Positions 1-13,036 of a stretch of DNA of 64,000 bases are shown piece by piece (positions within the stretch are counted from its first letter, which is position 1; every line of letters begins with the position of its first letter). The stretch lies in NCBI RefSeq assembly GCF_035582795.1, contig NC_134372.1, forward strand, positions 39,532,316-39,596,315, given 5' to 3'. The notes under the pieces are model-generated. The model did not search any database and was not told where the DNA came from. It saw only the letters and a program-made list of their open reading frames with translations. Origin of the DNA: Mycteria americana. Lineage: Eukaryota; Chordata; Aves; Ciconiiformes; Ciconiidae. A program made the translations under genes and the position numbers.

Positions 1-218
1 AATGTTGCAGTTTAAGTAGCTTCATGATAAAACAACATTTGGGGAAGAAGATCTTAAGTTATTTGCAAAAGTCAATTTGTTTTTTAAATGTTATTTTATA
101 ACTTTATTGTAATTTTATAGCTTTCACTTAACACTTTACATTGAGTGTTGAACAGACTTGCTGTGTATTCACAAGTTTTCACAGTGTCTCCTGACATTTT
201 TTTTTTCCTACTATTTAG

Positions 219-3200
219 AGTCCAGAAAATCTTCTAGACAATGACCCTTCCTTTTTTAATCGGTTTAACTTGGTGGTTGCAACGCAATTACCAGAAAGGT
301 AAAGAATCATGTAATTTGTTTGTTTGTTTTCATTCAGTTGTAAAAGCAGTTTTCAATTGCAGGCATATTCTTGCAGGAAAACTTAAGCAAAACAGAACTC
401 TGTCGTTGTGAAGGAAAGTTACAGTAAATGTGGCATTTTTCTGTGGACCTTTTTATATGTTAATACATAGCTTAAAATCTCTTTCAGATCCATGCCTGAC
501 TCCTAGGTGGTGTCTCCAGGAGTATTTGTCTATGTTAAGTACTCTTTTGTAGTGAAAGTTGTTTCTGGCCCAAAATCGCTATAACAAGTATTCTTCTTGT
601 GTAAAACCTAACAGATAATAGGAGCTGTGATACCTTTATATTTTTGCAAATGTATTTTATCGTTTGTGTAGGTCTTTCCATTTTACCCATGTATGTAATT
701 ATATTGCCCATATAAACTTTGTCAAGACCAGAAGTTCTTGATTTTTTTTTTTTACATTTTTTTACCTCTTCCTGCTGAGAGGCTTCTTGCATGCTGCCTT
801 CCAGTAAACAGTACAGGTGAAAAATGACAGCTCTCATTGACAGAGTATTGAGAAATGACAGAGTATTGTCATTGTCTGAGTAATTTCTGAGTATTGTCTG
901 AGTAATGACAGAGTATTGAAAAACTTGGGGGAGAAGCGCGTGCTTCTGTTTCCATAGACAAGCTGCTTCCACAGAGGCAAGAGGTTGCTGGATAGATGAA
1001 TAGTTAAATCTTCCTTTTGTAAGGAAGTGCCTGTTGTTCATAGTTCATATATTTCTCCCTCCCCCTACTTACAGAGGAGCTAGAGATACTGTCTCTTACA
1101 GAAATAAGAGCCAACTTGCCTGTTGGAAGTGGTGATTCCCTTGCAGGCGTTCGTGAATAAGAGTATTTCTTATGTGCCATTCAAAAACCTCTGATTGGAA
1201 TCGCCCCTACTGGAAGTTATGTTAGTGCAACACATGGATGTAATTCTTTTTTTCTTTCTTTCACAATTCATTGAAGTTTTTTGTTTAATTGATATTTGGG
1301 AGGATGGAGTTAAGTAAGCTAATGGATAAATATATTTCTAACCTAGTGTAAATTCATGTATAAAATCAATCACCTTATATGTGCTTAGAATCATAATACC
1401 GCAGTTCTCTCATAGGAAACTTCTCTTTCACAAGTGACTTGTATAAGAATTAACTTTATAGTTAACTGTTATCCTCTTGTACATCTGAAAAAAAAAAAAC
1501 CCAAAAAAAATGTTTTTCCTTACAGTACATTGCTGCGCTTGGCTGAACTTCTCTGGAATTCTAATGTTCCTCTGCTGGTCTGCAGGACTTATGGACTGGT
1601 TGGTTATATGAGAGTCATTATTAAAGAACATACAGGTTAGAGGGTTTTCAGAGATAAACGACTTTTCTAAAAGGTTTAAAGTGTCAATATGTAATGTAAC
1701 TTGGATTACCCCCCCCCATCTTCATCTTGTGATGTATTTAGTGTTTGTTAAGTCTTATGCGGTTTGCAGTTCATTACCAGGAGCATTCTTTGGGGATTGC
1801 ATAGAAATTATGGACTACAACAAATAGTAAAATTGAAGATTATCCTGACATTAAAGTTAACTTACACAAAAAACTTACTTTGAGAATCAACCAGTTAAAC
1901 AAGCAGATGGTGCACTGTATTTGATATATAGCTCTGTTTTGAAGCCCGGACATAAAACTGTGAAATGCATTGTGTAATTTTTTTCACAGTTGTTGAATCT
2001 CATCCTGACAATATGTTAGAAGACCTGAGACTGGACAAACCATTTCCAGAACTGAGGGAGCACGTTCAGTCTTATGACTTGGATCATATGGACAAAAAGG
2101 TTGGTGTGTGGTTTGCACTATGTGCTCTGAGACAGATGCAGGCATAGAACGGGGATTCTATGAAAATGACTCTTGGCAGATGACTTTTCGATGCCGAGTC
2201 TCACCTGAGCAGGGCAACTGTAGAATCAGTCATGAGGTACTATTTTTGGCCTCTGCCCTGGATGTTACAGTCTGTATTTAAATCTTAAGGAAGTGGGGGT
2301 CTTGGGAAGTAAGGAATATTCTTGGACAACTTGATTTTTTTTAGATTGATTTCCCCTCACCCCCCCCTTTTCTATTATTTTTATGATTACCTACTGCTGC
2401 AGAGTTTTGCAGTGTGGGTATTGGTGCATAACGTAAGTTCCACTCCAGAAAAATACTGGAGAACTCTGCTCAGCCACCATTCTTTTAAGTAAAGGAATAA
2501 TAACTTAGTAGTTTGTTTTATAGTAGTTAAGAGAATGTTATTTCTGAATCAAAATCTGGAACGTGACCTGTGTTTTTACAAGAACGGAAGGGATGTTAGG
2601 AGTTTACATTTAAAATAGGTTTTTAATTTGTCTCCTGTTTTCATCTTTTCTCAACTTGACAAAGATTTCTCTGCTGTTCAATTACAGGACCATAGCCACA
2701 CTCCATGGATTGTGATTGTAGCCAAGTATCTAACAAAGTGGTTCAACGAGGTATATTGCAAAACTGGATGAGTCATCAATCTATTATTATTATTATTATT
2801 ACTTTAGAGATGTCTTTTCTAAACTAGATTATTATTTTGGCAATGTGTAACAAATAAAACAAGGTGGAATCATAAAAAAATTTACTAATTTAAATACAAG
2901 TGAATGTATGTGAACAATGACAAACTCTATAGAGTTCAGCAGTCTGAACACAATGAGGTTAGTAGTAGATACTTTAAAGACAAAATGTTTTTGTGTTTTT
3001 AAATTTAGAAAAGTGATCAGTTGCCGAAGAGTTACAAAGAAAAAGAAGCCTTCAGACAACTGATTCGGCAAGGTAATGTATGTCCTAGGAGTCACTTACT
3101 CATACTGGCAGAAAAATATAAGGCAATATCTGAAAAATACTCAGAAGTTCTGTCAGGGTTAATTTATGAAAGTCTGCTGGCATATACAGTACTATTCTTC

Positions 3201-6200
3201 CACGAAGTGATTGTTGTATACAGGTGGATCTTAAAATCCCAGATTTGTTTATAAATGCAGTTTGGCAGCGTTCTTACTGTTTACTGTTTAAGAGTATGTT
3301 TTGATTTGGGTGGGAGGAGAGGCCTTAAGAGAAAATCCTGTAGAAAATGCTGATGTTTAACGTGGAAAATGTGACAAAGAGGAAAGCCAGTGGCTTTTAA
3401 CATTGAAATTATTATTAACTGCAAGTATTTGGTTGGTCATTTGACCCACCAAACTGTTGGTAATCATTGCAGTTCTAAATAACTAGTCTAGAGAGAGAGA
3501 GAAAGATTATGTAGCTACTGAATACACTGTAACCAGTATGTGAATAGACTTCATTTTTGCAGATGTTTCTGTCTAATACCCTTTGTGGGTGCTAAAATTA
3601 ATGGGACATTTTTAAGATCTAGAAATACATTGTCTTAAATGATTGTAGAATAAAAACATAAACTGAATTTTTGGTATTTCCTCATTTAAAGATGGCCTGT
3701 GTGCAAATTGCTGAGTGGTTCTGTCATCCTTATACCCAGGTTGGGCTAGGGAACTGATCTGATCTGTGGTAATCACCTTTGGTTGAATTAGGTGTTTAGT
3801 GGAGTCCGTTACTTGGCCTGGCTTGCTGTGTTGGTTCATAAGCATTTGCCAAATTTGACAAAAAAAACCCCCACACAACATGACCAGGGATGGGAAAGAG
3901 AGTTGAATTGCCTTTTTACTACAATCTACATTAATTTAGTGATTATGAAACTTTACTCTTTCTCATACAAATAAACTGATATTTTTGTGATAAGTAACTT
4001 CTGTTTAACATCACAGGGAAATTAATCACATGCAGAATGTCTGTGTAGTTAGTTTTATCAGTACATATTACTGGTAATTCAATTTTTTGTTGATTAGTTA
4101 TTATGCCACAAATACATCCAAAGGCAGTCTGCTCTGTTGGTAAGACCTAAATGATGAGATGTAATTCAGGGGATTGTGTATTTTTAGGTTTTTTTGTTTG
4201 TTTGTTTAATAAGGTATCTTAAAGAATGAAAATGGGACCCCAGAAGATGAGGAAAACTTTGAAGAAGCTATAAAAAATGTGAACACAGCATTAAATACCA
4301 CAGAGGTAAAATAAACATTTATATGACAAATTTGAAGAAATTTCAACTACCTCATTTTTTCAGAACATATTATGCATTTGTAGGACAGGAATTCCATTTG
4401 CAACATTTATATTTAGGTAAAACAGGATTAGTACAATTTTTAAAATTGAAATAACATGTAGTAAAATAGACCTAGACTAGGTGGCACTGTAACTGATGGA
4501 AATCATTTTATTTCCTTGCTCATGCAAGGAAGCTACATTTCCTTCCTGAAGACTTGAATTCAAGTATAGAATGAGTCAGTAACCAGAGTTTGTTAGTAGT
4601 GTATTCCTGTCCTATACTTCAGATTTTCTTTTGCAGATTAAACTGTAAAGTGCTTGGTACAATTACAAAGAATTAGCAGTTACTGGTGTGGATGATGTCC
4701 TATTTAAATACATTGCTAGGAGAGAGACTCAGAAAGCATTTGTTGAAATTGTGCTATATTGAAGCTGCTTGCACTAGTATTTATTCCTTATAGAAATGAA
4801 GTGCTGCAAGGGACCTTTGACTCAGCAAATTCAGTACTTTCCTCTTGAAGAAACATATTACGAAATTCCTTTCATAAACTGATCAAGCTTAAAAACATGA
4901 GAAGTGAAGTTTTCATTGTTTTTAAATAATTCTGAAGTAGTAACTCATGGTTTAGAATTGACCTCTGATTTCCTTAATCTCTCATCCATGGTAAACTGCA
5001 AAAGCCGCATGAGGTAAAAGCACATTCTGTGCTTTTTTCTAGATTACATTCCAATTTTATTTGAACTGTGCTGATCCTTGCTTGGACAGTTATGTTAAAT
5101 CTCCCAAGAAAGCAGCAGCTAAAACTTAGTGCTGACATGTGAGCCACTACAAGCCGTGTCCGAACTATTGGTGATTTATTTCAGTTTATGTGCCAGACTG
5201 AACTGCAGCAGTTAAGGAGTGAAAACACTCTCACTTTTGCAGCCCCTCTTCACTTCCCTGGCCTTTTTGCTGCTGTGTCTTTAGCAGGTAGGATGGGCAG
5301 CCGGGACTGTTAGTACCTTTTGCTGATGGCTGCTACCAGCTTTTTAAAAATCTTACATATAGAAGATGGAAATAAGGTGAGATTTTGTTCGTAACATTCA
5401 TCTTGATCAGAAGCATGTGCCGTGTTCTCAGGCAGTGCTACTATTTGAAATATGTCTGAGAAGCACTGACTATGTAAGATTGAGAAGAGATTTGGGTATG
5501 AAACTCTGAGGTCACTTAGAGTTGGATCACCTATGTAATGAGTGTTGAGATAATTCAAGAAATCAAAAGTCAAGTAAATACAAACCCAATTTTGTTTTGG
5601 TTTTTTTTTCATAGATTCCAAGATGCATTGAAGAGATTTTTAATGATGATTGCTGCATAAATCTCACAGAGCAGGTAATGAGTAATTAAGGGTAAGACTT
5701 AAATGTAGAAGCAGCATCATAAATAATATTTGTGTACATGATTCTTTTGTGCATTCGCAGTCACCCTCCTTCTGGATTTTGACTCGAGCTGTAAAGGAAT
5801 TTGTGGCAAATGAGGGGCAAGGAAGCTTGCCTGTCCGGGGCACTATTCCTGATATGATAGCAGACTCCAATAAATTTATCAAATTGCAAAGTGTGTAAGT
5901 ATACAATTTTTTCTTTAATAGTTACTAATGGTAGTAAATGGTGATGAGTTCACACCTCACAAAGTGCATGAATTCCTGTATTAAAAAAAAAGTGTGTATG
6001 TGGGACTGGGGTGAGGAGGGGTGTGGGAAGCATGGCAGGCTGGGGCTGTCTGCTCCCTGTGTAGATGCTGTCTGCTGTTTGGAACCAGGGCTGAAGCCTT
6101 CAGTGCATCCCAGTGTCCTAAGGCTGGGTAGTAAGTGATCACTTTTCTTAGTTTCAGATCTAGTAAAGACCTTCCTATAGATAGTAGATACCACAGCCCA

Positions 6201-9200
6201 GCTACTGCTGTCCGAAGCAAATTGTTGTTTAAACACAGCCTTTGGTTTTTCTCCTCAATATGTATGTCAACCTGGTTACAGGACTCCTAGTTTCCTAGAT
6301 ATTTAATTCTAATTAATGCCCTTTGAAGGGATTGCTTGGTAGGTAAGGAAGAGTGTGAATGAACATTAACTGTAAATTCTAAACAGCATCAGTGTGGATC
6401 AAGATTTTAGGAAGGCCATCTTTGAATGCATGTATTCTCAACATGAACTTACTATTCCTGTGCATGCTGGACATGATGCAAATTGTTGGGCCAAAAAGAC
6501 TTTCTTACAGTGTTACCACATTTTCTCTGCAGTTGATTGCTGCTTCTTCCTTTTTTTATCTTTAAAATGAAGCAGTATCTTGCAGAAGACTTTGTTATAT
6601 TGTCTGTGCAATTGTACTGTTGAATTGTTCAAACAGGAAAGTATTATTTCTAATGGATTTTGATTGTTTCTCCATAGATTCTGAAACACAACCTCTACTA
6701 GAAAAAGGATAGTGTTAACACTTAATAGTGTTTACTAATCAAAATGAAATCTGTAATTTTAGAGGTGCATTCCTCAGAACTGTGACAAATAGCATTAAAA
6801 TGATGGATATAAAAATACAAATCTGTTACATGTCTAAAATAATTGATTGCTGTTGCTCCATGGAAGTTACTCTGTATAATCACAGTAAAGCCAAGAACTT
6901 GTATCATGATTTTGCTAAATGAAACTGTAATTGCTTGAATTTGCACAGATACCCTAATTTGTAAATCTGAATTCTGTAAGCATCACTCCTGAATTTCCGG
7001 ATCATTATGTACTTCAGTTCTCAATTCCAATAAGTATTACAGGGTTTTAATTCTCAGATAAAACAATTACAGTTCCTTAAGATGAGCTCTTAAATTGAAT
7101 TTTATTAAATACTGCGTTGTTGTCATTGGTCATGTTTGCATTGTCATAGGTCTTAAAAGAACTAATATACTAAAGTACAGAAATTAATGAAATATTACAA
7201 GCCCAATGAAAGACATATAGCTGTTGTTCTGAAACGACTTAATATTCTTCCTCTGACTGTTTGTAGTAATATTGATTTTAATTTTGACCAGTTTCTAAGC
7301 CACACATTTTAGTGAACAGCTCAGCCGTGCCAAACAGTCATACAGGGAAGTAGTAAGTGCATTCATGGCCTTGGGGTAGCTCACTTCCATTCATGTGGCT
7401 TGTATTTTGTCTTTATATTATAAAAACAAAAAGAAAAGGTCTTCACTGTGAAGTTGATGGCTTTTTGCTGTAATTATTAAGACTTCTTTATTATTAACAG
7501 ATACCGTGAAAAAGCAAAGAAGGATATTGCTGCTGTGCGTAACCATGCTGCTAAATTGTTACAATCCCTAGGCAAGGTAATTACAAACGTACGGCCATTC
7601 TGACAGTATAGAAATATTTTTACTCTGATGTTCTGTACAGAAATAGGTCACAGGAGACAGATACGAAAAGAGAAAGCTTAATTACCTCATTCTCTTCAAA
7701 AGTCTTAAGTAAGTTCTAATGAAATTTAATGTCTGTGGTCTGTTTTACTTATCACTTTTGGTTCGGTCATGTAAAAGGCATACAGGGATATATTACTTGC
7801 AATTTAAGATACTTTTTTTTTTTTTTTACAAGAATGACTAAGTTATTTCACAATATATGAATATCTCTGAAAGTATAAATTCTCTGGTCATTGTATGTAC
7901 TGTAATGAGTATATTCTCTCTTGTAGGCACCTGAATCTATTTCAGAGAGAGAATTAAAATTGCTTTGTGAGTATGCTTGGATTCTGTTGCTGTGTTTATG
8001 CAAATGATCAAATAATCAAAAACTTTTGAAGGATAATGTAGTTATTAATCAGTAACTCAATCTTTGAATTTTTCAAATGAGCGCTTAGCAGTTGCATCCC
8101 TCATCTTCAGTGGAAGTAACAGATGTTCAGCATCTCTCAATAGTGAGTCTATAAAGGTTGGCTTTTAAAAGATAGGATATTTTTTCAGGTCCAAACAACA
8201 AGTAGCAGATGCCCTCTACTTTCTGTAATTAGTACTTAATCACTCTTGCCCATTCTGTGATGCTGCCTTCAGAGTGCAGGCTCTGTAAACTTCTGGTAGT
8301 CTGAAAAGGTAGAAGACTGATGCAGCAAGTTGTACTGTTGATAGCATTTTAGGTCATATCTGTTCTGGATACGTATACATGTCCACACAGCAGCCTGGCT
8401 AAGTCTCCCTGCAACTGGAGAATTTTCCTGTAAGCGTGTAGCCAAGAGCACGCTGTCCCTATGTTGATATATCATTGAGAACCTCGCAGTTCCACAATTT
8501 TGAGTGCTGGGTAGTAGCTGCACTTTGGGTTGTTTGATAGTAATGATACAGGAAAAGGACCTTTTCCTTCTCGTAGCTGTACTGTTAGAATATTAATTGA
8601 GAATATGTGAGGCAGCGGTAGATGTAGTGGAAGATGAAAAGAGCCCATGTAGATTTGCAGCATGGGAGAGGAAAAAATGAAGTTGATGGCTGTGATTGAT
8701 TGAATTGCTATAGAAGAGCTACACATGTTGTGAGCTGTTCCATTAACATAGCAGATATGTTTAGATTCTATAAGTAAATAAGCACAAAATATTTCACTAA
8801 AATACTTGTGATCATAGACCTAAACGTAGTTTCATAGATTTTTATTACTGCAACCTACCAGAAGAAACAGAAAAGTGTTAAAAAAAAAATTATCATAAGT
8901 TTTAGTCTTTTATGTTTAACACATCAGAGATACAGACTTACAAAGACTTACAAATTTGGTGTTGCATTCAAGTCGGTAATGCTCTCCTTTCTGCACCTTC
9001 TGCTTAGGCAGCAACTCCGCTTTTCTCCGAGTAGTACGATGTAGATCTCTCTCTGAAGAATACAGTTTAAACACTTTTAACAAGGATGAAATCAGTAAGT
9101 ACTCCTTTTTGGTGTATACTTTAATTGCATTTTCAACTTGAAATGGTTTTGTGATCAAAAAGAATTGTATGTTACATGTTCTGTTTCATTATGCAGTTTT

Positions 9201-12081
9201 ATAATTTGGCACCAACTAGAAGTACGGGGTTTTTAAGTGTAGAATGTTGAATTTAATTTGATTTTGAAAGGCAAAAATGACCTTACAGATTGATGCATGT
9301 TTCAGGTTTTTTATCCTTGCAGATTTTTTTTGATACCACATAAATAAAATGTTGTTTTTTTCAAACTTCCCTTTTCTGTACCTCAGTTATTTCTGACAGA
9401 GCTGGAAAGGTGCTTTCACCTGACCAAAGATATGACAATAATTGTCTTGGCCTGTCTCAGCTTATCTTTTCAGTATGTGAACTAGCAAACTAGTAATTGC
9501 ATTTTATTTTTGAACCTGCATAAAAATAAAAAAAATACACTTTTTGTCAAAGTTTGTTTAAATTAAGCTTATACAAGTCCTCTGAATGTTTTGGACAAAA
9601 TGTATATACAAAGTGTATACGTTTTGTGTATGCATACGTTTTGTAATGTTTATGTTTAAGTGAAATCTTGAATTAGTTGGTAGTATGCAATGTGATTTAA
9701 GTAGTATGAATGTAGAAAGTAGAAAGCTGTATGTTAAGGAATCTAAGACCTGTTTTCTAAGTACAGTCATTACAGTTAAATATATGAAGCATGCATTTCA
9801 AATCCCAAAATTATAATTAAGGAATACCCCATTTAATGTTATAGCAGCTGTCAGAGTTGAAATGTGAATATCTTTGCTGAACAGTTTATATCAAATACAT
9901 ACGGTATGGTTTTGTCATACACTCTGGAATCAAAATCATGTATCTGACAGTTGATTCATTGAGATTCTTATTTGCAGGTTGTTTTCATTAAGGTTTCTTT
10001 TTACTGCAGATTTTACAGTTTTAAGCACATGGGAAATACTTGATTTCAAGTAATTAAAAACCTTTCTTTTTCCATTTCATCTGTACCGGCTAACCAGTTC
10101 TCTTGCTGTTTTCAGTTTCCCATATGGATAACCCAGACAGTGAACTAGTGCTGTACTTGATGTTACGGGCTGTAGATAGATTTTATAAGCAGCATGGTAG
10201 ATATCCAGGTATGTTGATACCAGAGTTACTTAACATCATCAAAATAAATATAAAGATCCAATAGTTACTGTAATACTACTTATAAACTACAAATACAGCA
10301 TTAGTTGGGGGGGGTGGTTTCCATATTAATGTAACTTTAAGAATGTGAAAGTTAAAGTGAGAATTTTTTCTCCTTGGGAACTTAAGGAATTTGTCTGAAT
10401 TGATACCACTGAAATGGGTTGCAGGGATTATGAATCGGTTCAGCTATGCAGTACTTTGTCATTATCATGAGTAACATCAACAGAATATTCAACTATTATT
10501 AGCCTGGTATTAATAATTTAATATATTAATTGGCTTAGAAACTTTCGGTAAAATAAAATATTTACACTGCCTTTTAAACCCATTAACTTTGAATATGGTG
10601 TTACAGTTCTGTGATGAAAGAGTTAATGTATTTTCCAGGTGTCTACAACTATCAGGTAGAAGATGATATTGGAAAACTAAAGTCATGCCTAACTGGTTTC
10701 TTACAAGAACACGGGTTGTCTGTAGTGGTGAAAGATGACTATGTTCATGAGTTGTAAGTATTATATCTTAACTGTCACTTGGTCGGTAAAACTGACCTAA
10801 AAATAGTAACTGTTACTTTGCTCTCCAGTTGTCGTTATGGAGCTGCTGAGCCACATGCTATTGCTGCCTTCATGGGAGGTAAGAATGTCACTGTATTTCG
10901 AAAGTCCATACAAACAAACCAACCTGCTGTAGTACATACCTGAGTCAGAAGCTCCACTATTTTGATTACTTTGTATTGTCAGAGCACAGACTGTAGTCAA
11001 AGGTAGTGTTAGGACAAAATCCTCTCCCTTCATTCTCCAGATGTGACCTCGTATAGTGTATAGAAAAAGTGGACACAGCAAGGGTTTAATGTCAGTAAAA
11101 GAAACTAAATAAACATCATAAATAATCTCAGTAGATCAATTCTAGTAGCTTAAAAATGTGTTTAAAAATACAATGCTTGAAAGAGGCTTTGAGTTAAAAA
11201 AAAAGGAATAATTGTAGTAATATTAAAATTTAACACAGTACACATCTTCCTTTAACACAGTACACTTAAGTATCTATTAAATATAAATAGCCTTGATTGC
11301 TTACCTTAATTCAACCTGTGGGTATTATCAAAAGTAAATATGTTTTAATGGATGCTCAAAATTTATATACCAGTTAACTTATCGTCTTTATTTGGCTTCA
11401 TGCAGTGCTGAAGATAATTATGTATTAAATACTCTGTGGATGTAGGAATTTTTTTCTGATTAAGTGAAACTTGGTATGTGTAGTGCTTTAGAAAAGTATG
11501 TAAAGATAACTTCTGAAGAAATTGCAGAATATTTCATACTAGGAGAACACAAAGGGATCACAGAGAAGTGACCCTTCATTTTATTTTACAGTTTAACTGT
11601 ACATGATTTTTTTTTTTTTAGTTGAACTTCCCGATTTCATTTAGACAGGTCACAGCCTGTGTGGGTCTGTCTGCTCACGCGTTTTTACTCTGTGTGTGTG
11701 TGTATGTACATGTGAAGAGAGAGAGAGAGAGAGAAAGTATATACAGGAAAGTGTATGTAAAGCTAACTACTGAAGTAACCGCTTTGTGAGCCTCTTTTAT
11801 ACTGGGAAGTACTGAAAGGCATTTTTTCCTCCTAGGAGTTGTATCAGGCACTTCTAAAATAATTCCAGTGTAGTGAGTTCTAGATAAATAACATTCTTTT
11901 TACTGGTTTTTAAATATGACCTGCTAACTGCCTTCTGTTTTATCTTTTTTTGGTTTTGTTTTCTTTTACAGGAGCTGCTGCACAGGAGGTTATCAAAGTC
12001 ATTACAGGGCAGTTTGTAATTTTTAATAACACCTATATTTACAGTGGAATGTCACAGACTTCAGCGACTTTCCAGCTGTAG
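219..12081 (+). CDS. NAE1: NEDD8-activating enzyme E1 regulatory subunit, 3' part (15 exons)
   Basis: NAE1 (APP-BP1) pairs with UBA3 to adenylate NEDD8 and load it onto the UBA3 cysteine, the first step of cullin neddylation. Exons: 219-298, 1526-1635, 1990-2099, 2688-2750, 3009-3072, 4214-4305, 5615-5674, 5761-5894, 7501-7576, 7927-7966, 9008-9094, 10116-10208, 10639-10753, 10829-10878, 11972-12081 (TAG stop). All introns are GT-AG and phases join without a break. The joined 427 codons match human residues 108-534 nearly colinearly with no length change, for example [34 protein letters not shown] and the end [13 protein letters not shown]. Like the human protein it is the half-enzyme without the catalytic cysteine. 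The upstream exons (N-terminal ThiF-like region) lie outside the window, so the gene is cut by the window edge and not broken. Exon calls are from homology and splice logic, without transcripts. Confidence 0.97.
838..918. repeat. Short degenerate tandem repeat in NAE1 intron
   Basis: The unit TGACAGAGTATTG occurs at 838-850, 856-868 and 906-918. Between the second and third copies lie variants of TCTGAGTAAT. This is a small local minisatellite-like duplication inside an intron, with no evident function. Confidence 0.7.
2779..2801. repeat. (ATT)n microsatellite
   Basis: A run of about seven ATT units lies in the NAE1 intron just after the exon ending at 2750. Confidence 0.8.
11692..11735. repeat. 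(TG)n followed by (GA)n microsatellite
   Basis: A TG run (about 11,692-11,703) is followed after a short spacer by a GA run (about 11,716-11,733), in the last NAE1 intron. Confidence 0.8.
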
Positions 12082-12182
12082 GATAAGGATCTTGCATTTG
12101 TTGCCACCAGGCGCTGCTGCTGCCGCCTTCTGTAAATACTGTGGTGTTCTGCCACTGACTGGACTGTTCTATATTACCTGCG

Positions 12183-12188
12183 AATAAA
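12183..12188 (+). terminator. NAE1: NAE1 poly(A) signal AATAAA
   Basis: A canonical AATAAA lies 102 bases after the NAE1 stop codon. A second copy lies at 12237-12242. A T-rich stretch follows the first signal at about 12,197-12,227, as expected of a downstream element. This implies a very short 3' UTR. Confidence 0.75.
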
Positions 12189-12242
12189 AGTTCCTTTATT
12201 TGTAACAATTTTATCTTCTCTTTTTTTCTGAGGACAAATAAA

Positions 12243-12739
12243 AATCATACCAAATCCTGAAATTTTTTTTAAATCTAGAATTTTCTGATTCACCTTTGAA
12301 AGACAAAAGCAGCAGCTGTTCCTTGGCAGGGTAAGTTGCATTTACAAATTAGCTTACCTGGTGTGCAGCAGAGCTGAATTTTTTTTTTTCTCTCATAAAA
12401 GCTGCTCTTCAGATTGAGGGGGAGAGGACTTGCAAAAGGTTGAAAAAGGCTAATGTAACTATGATGGTCAGAGGATCTAACTGCGAAGAGCTAGGGCAAG
12501 CCATAATACCTCTTATTGAGTTCAAGGAGTGCCTGAAAGCTTGGCTCTTTCAGCTGCATTCATCTCGTAAAAGATTCTTTTTCCTGCACCCTTTCTGTCT
12601 GGCCAATGTCAAGTGAGGGCGAAGTGCGTTTTGTGGCGTTGTTGTGGTTTCCAAAAGGCAGAGTACGGAAACAACTGCATTGAAAACCAAGCCTTTTCCC
12701 CCTCGCCTTGGCCTGGAGCTACGCTAAGGTTCGGACAGC
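12243..12739. other. NAE1-TERB1 intergenic spacer
   Basis: About 500 bases separate the NAE1 poly(A) signals from the TERB1 CpG island. I see no gene, repeat or RNA here. The short distance means TERB1 regulatory sequence must lie in this gap, inside NAE1, or in the island itself. Confidence 0.6.
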
Positions 12740-13036
12740 GCTCGGGGAAGGCTGAAAGGGATCTGCTGGTGCCTCCCCGCCCCGCGGCGGCGGCGGCCCT
12801 ACCGCCGCTCCTCCGGCGCGGGCTGGGGGCGACTCCTGAGGCGGCCGGGGGAAGGGGCTAACGGCCGCGCGCGGCGGGGCGGGAAGGGCGCGTGGCGGGG
12901 GGCGGCAGTGCGGCGCCTCGCTCTCCTCAGGCCGGCGGGCAGCGGCCCGGTACCAGGGCGGCGGCCCGGCGCGGCCGGAGGGGCCCGCGGTCGCCTTCGT
13001 GGCTGACCAGAACCGCTCCCACTGCCGGATCAACAG
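12740..13036 (+). promoter_or_regulatory. TERB1: CpG island, probable TERB1 promoter and noncoding first exon
   Basis: The sequence turns abruptly GC- and CpG-rich, with GCGG repeats and GC boxes such as GGGGCGGGAAGGG-type runs. It returns to AT-rich sequence just after 13,030. A plausible 5' splice donor (CAACAG|GTAGCT) after 13036 would end a noncoding first exon, spliced to the exon starting at 15290 that carries the start codon. No TATA box is obvious. The transcription start is not determinable here, and the exon end is a guess from the donor sequence. Confidence 0.6.

Larger units (their letters stand above)
299..11971 (+). other. NAE1 introns longer than 300 bases
   Basis: The longer introns are 299-1525, 1636-1989, 2100-2687, 3073-4213, 4306-5614, 5895-7500, 7577-7926, 7967-9007, 9095-10115, 10209-10638 and 10879-11971. 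They are AT-rich. Apart from the simple repeats listed separately I recognise nothing in them: no further exon with a consistent phase, no RNA gene and no clear transposon. Open frames inside them are short chance frames. Confidence 0.6.

Noticed and set aside
535..1041. A 168-codon minus-strand frame in the first NAE1 intron
   Set aside because: It spans a local tandem repeat and a poly-T run, resembles no family, and is antisense within an intron.
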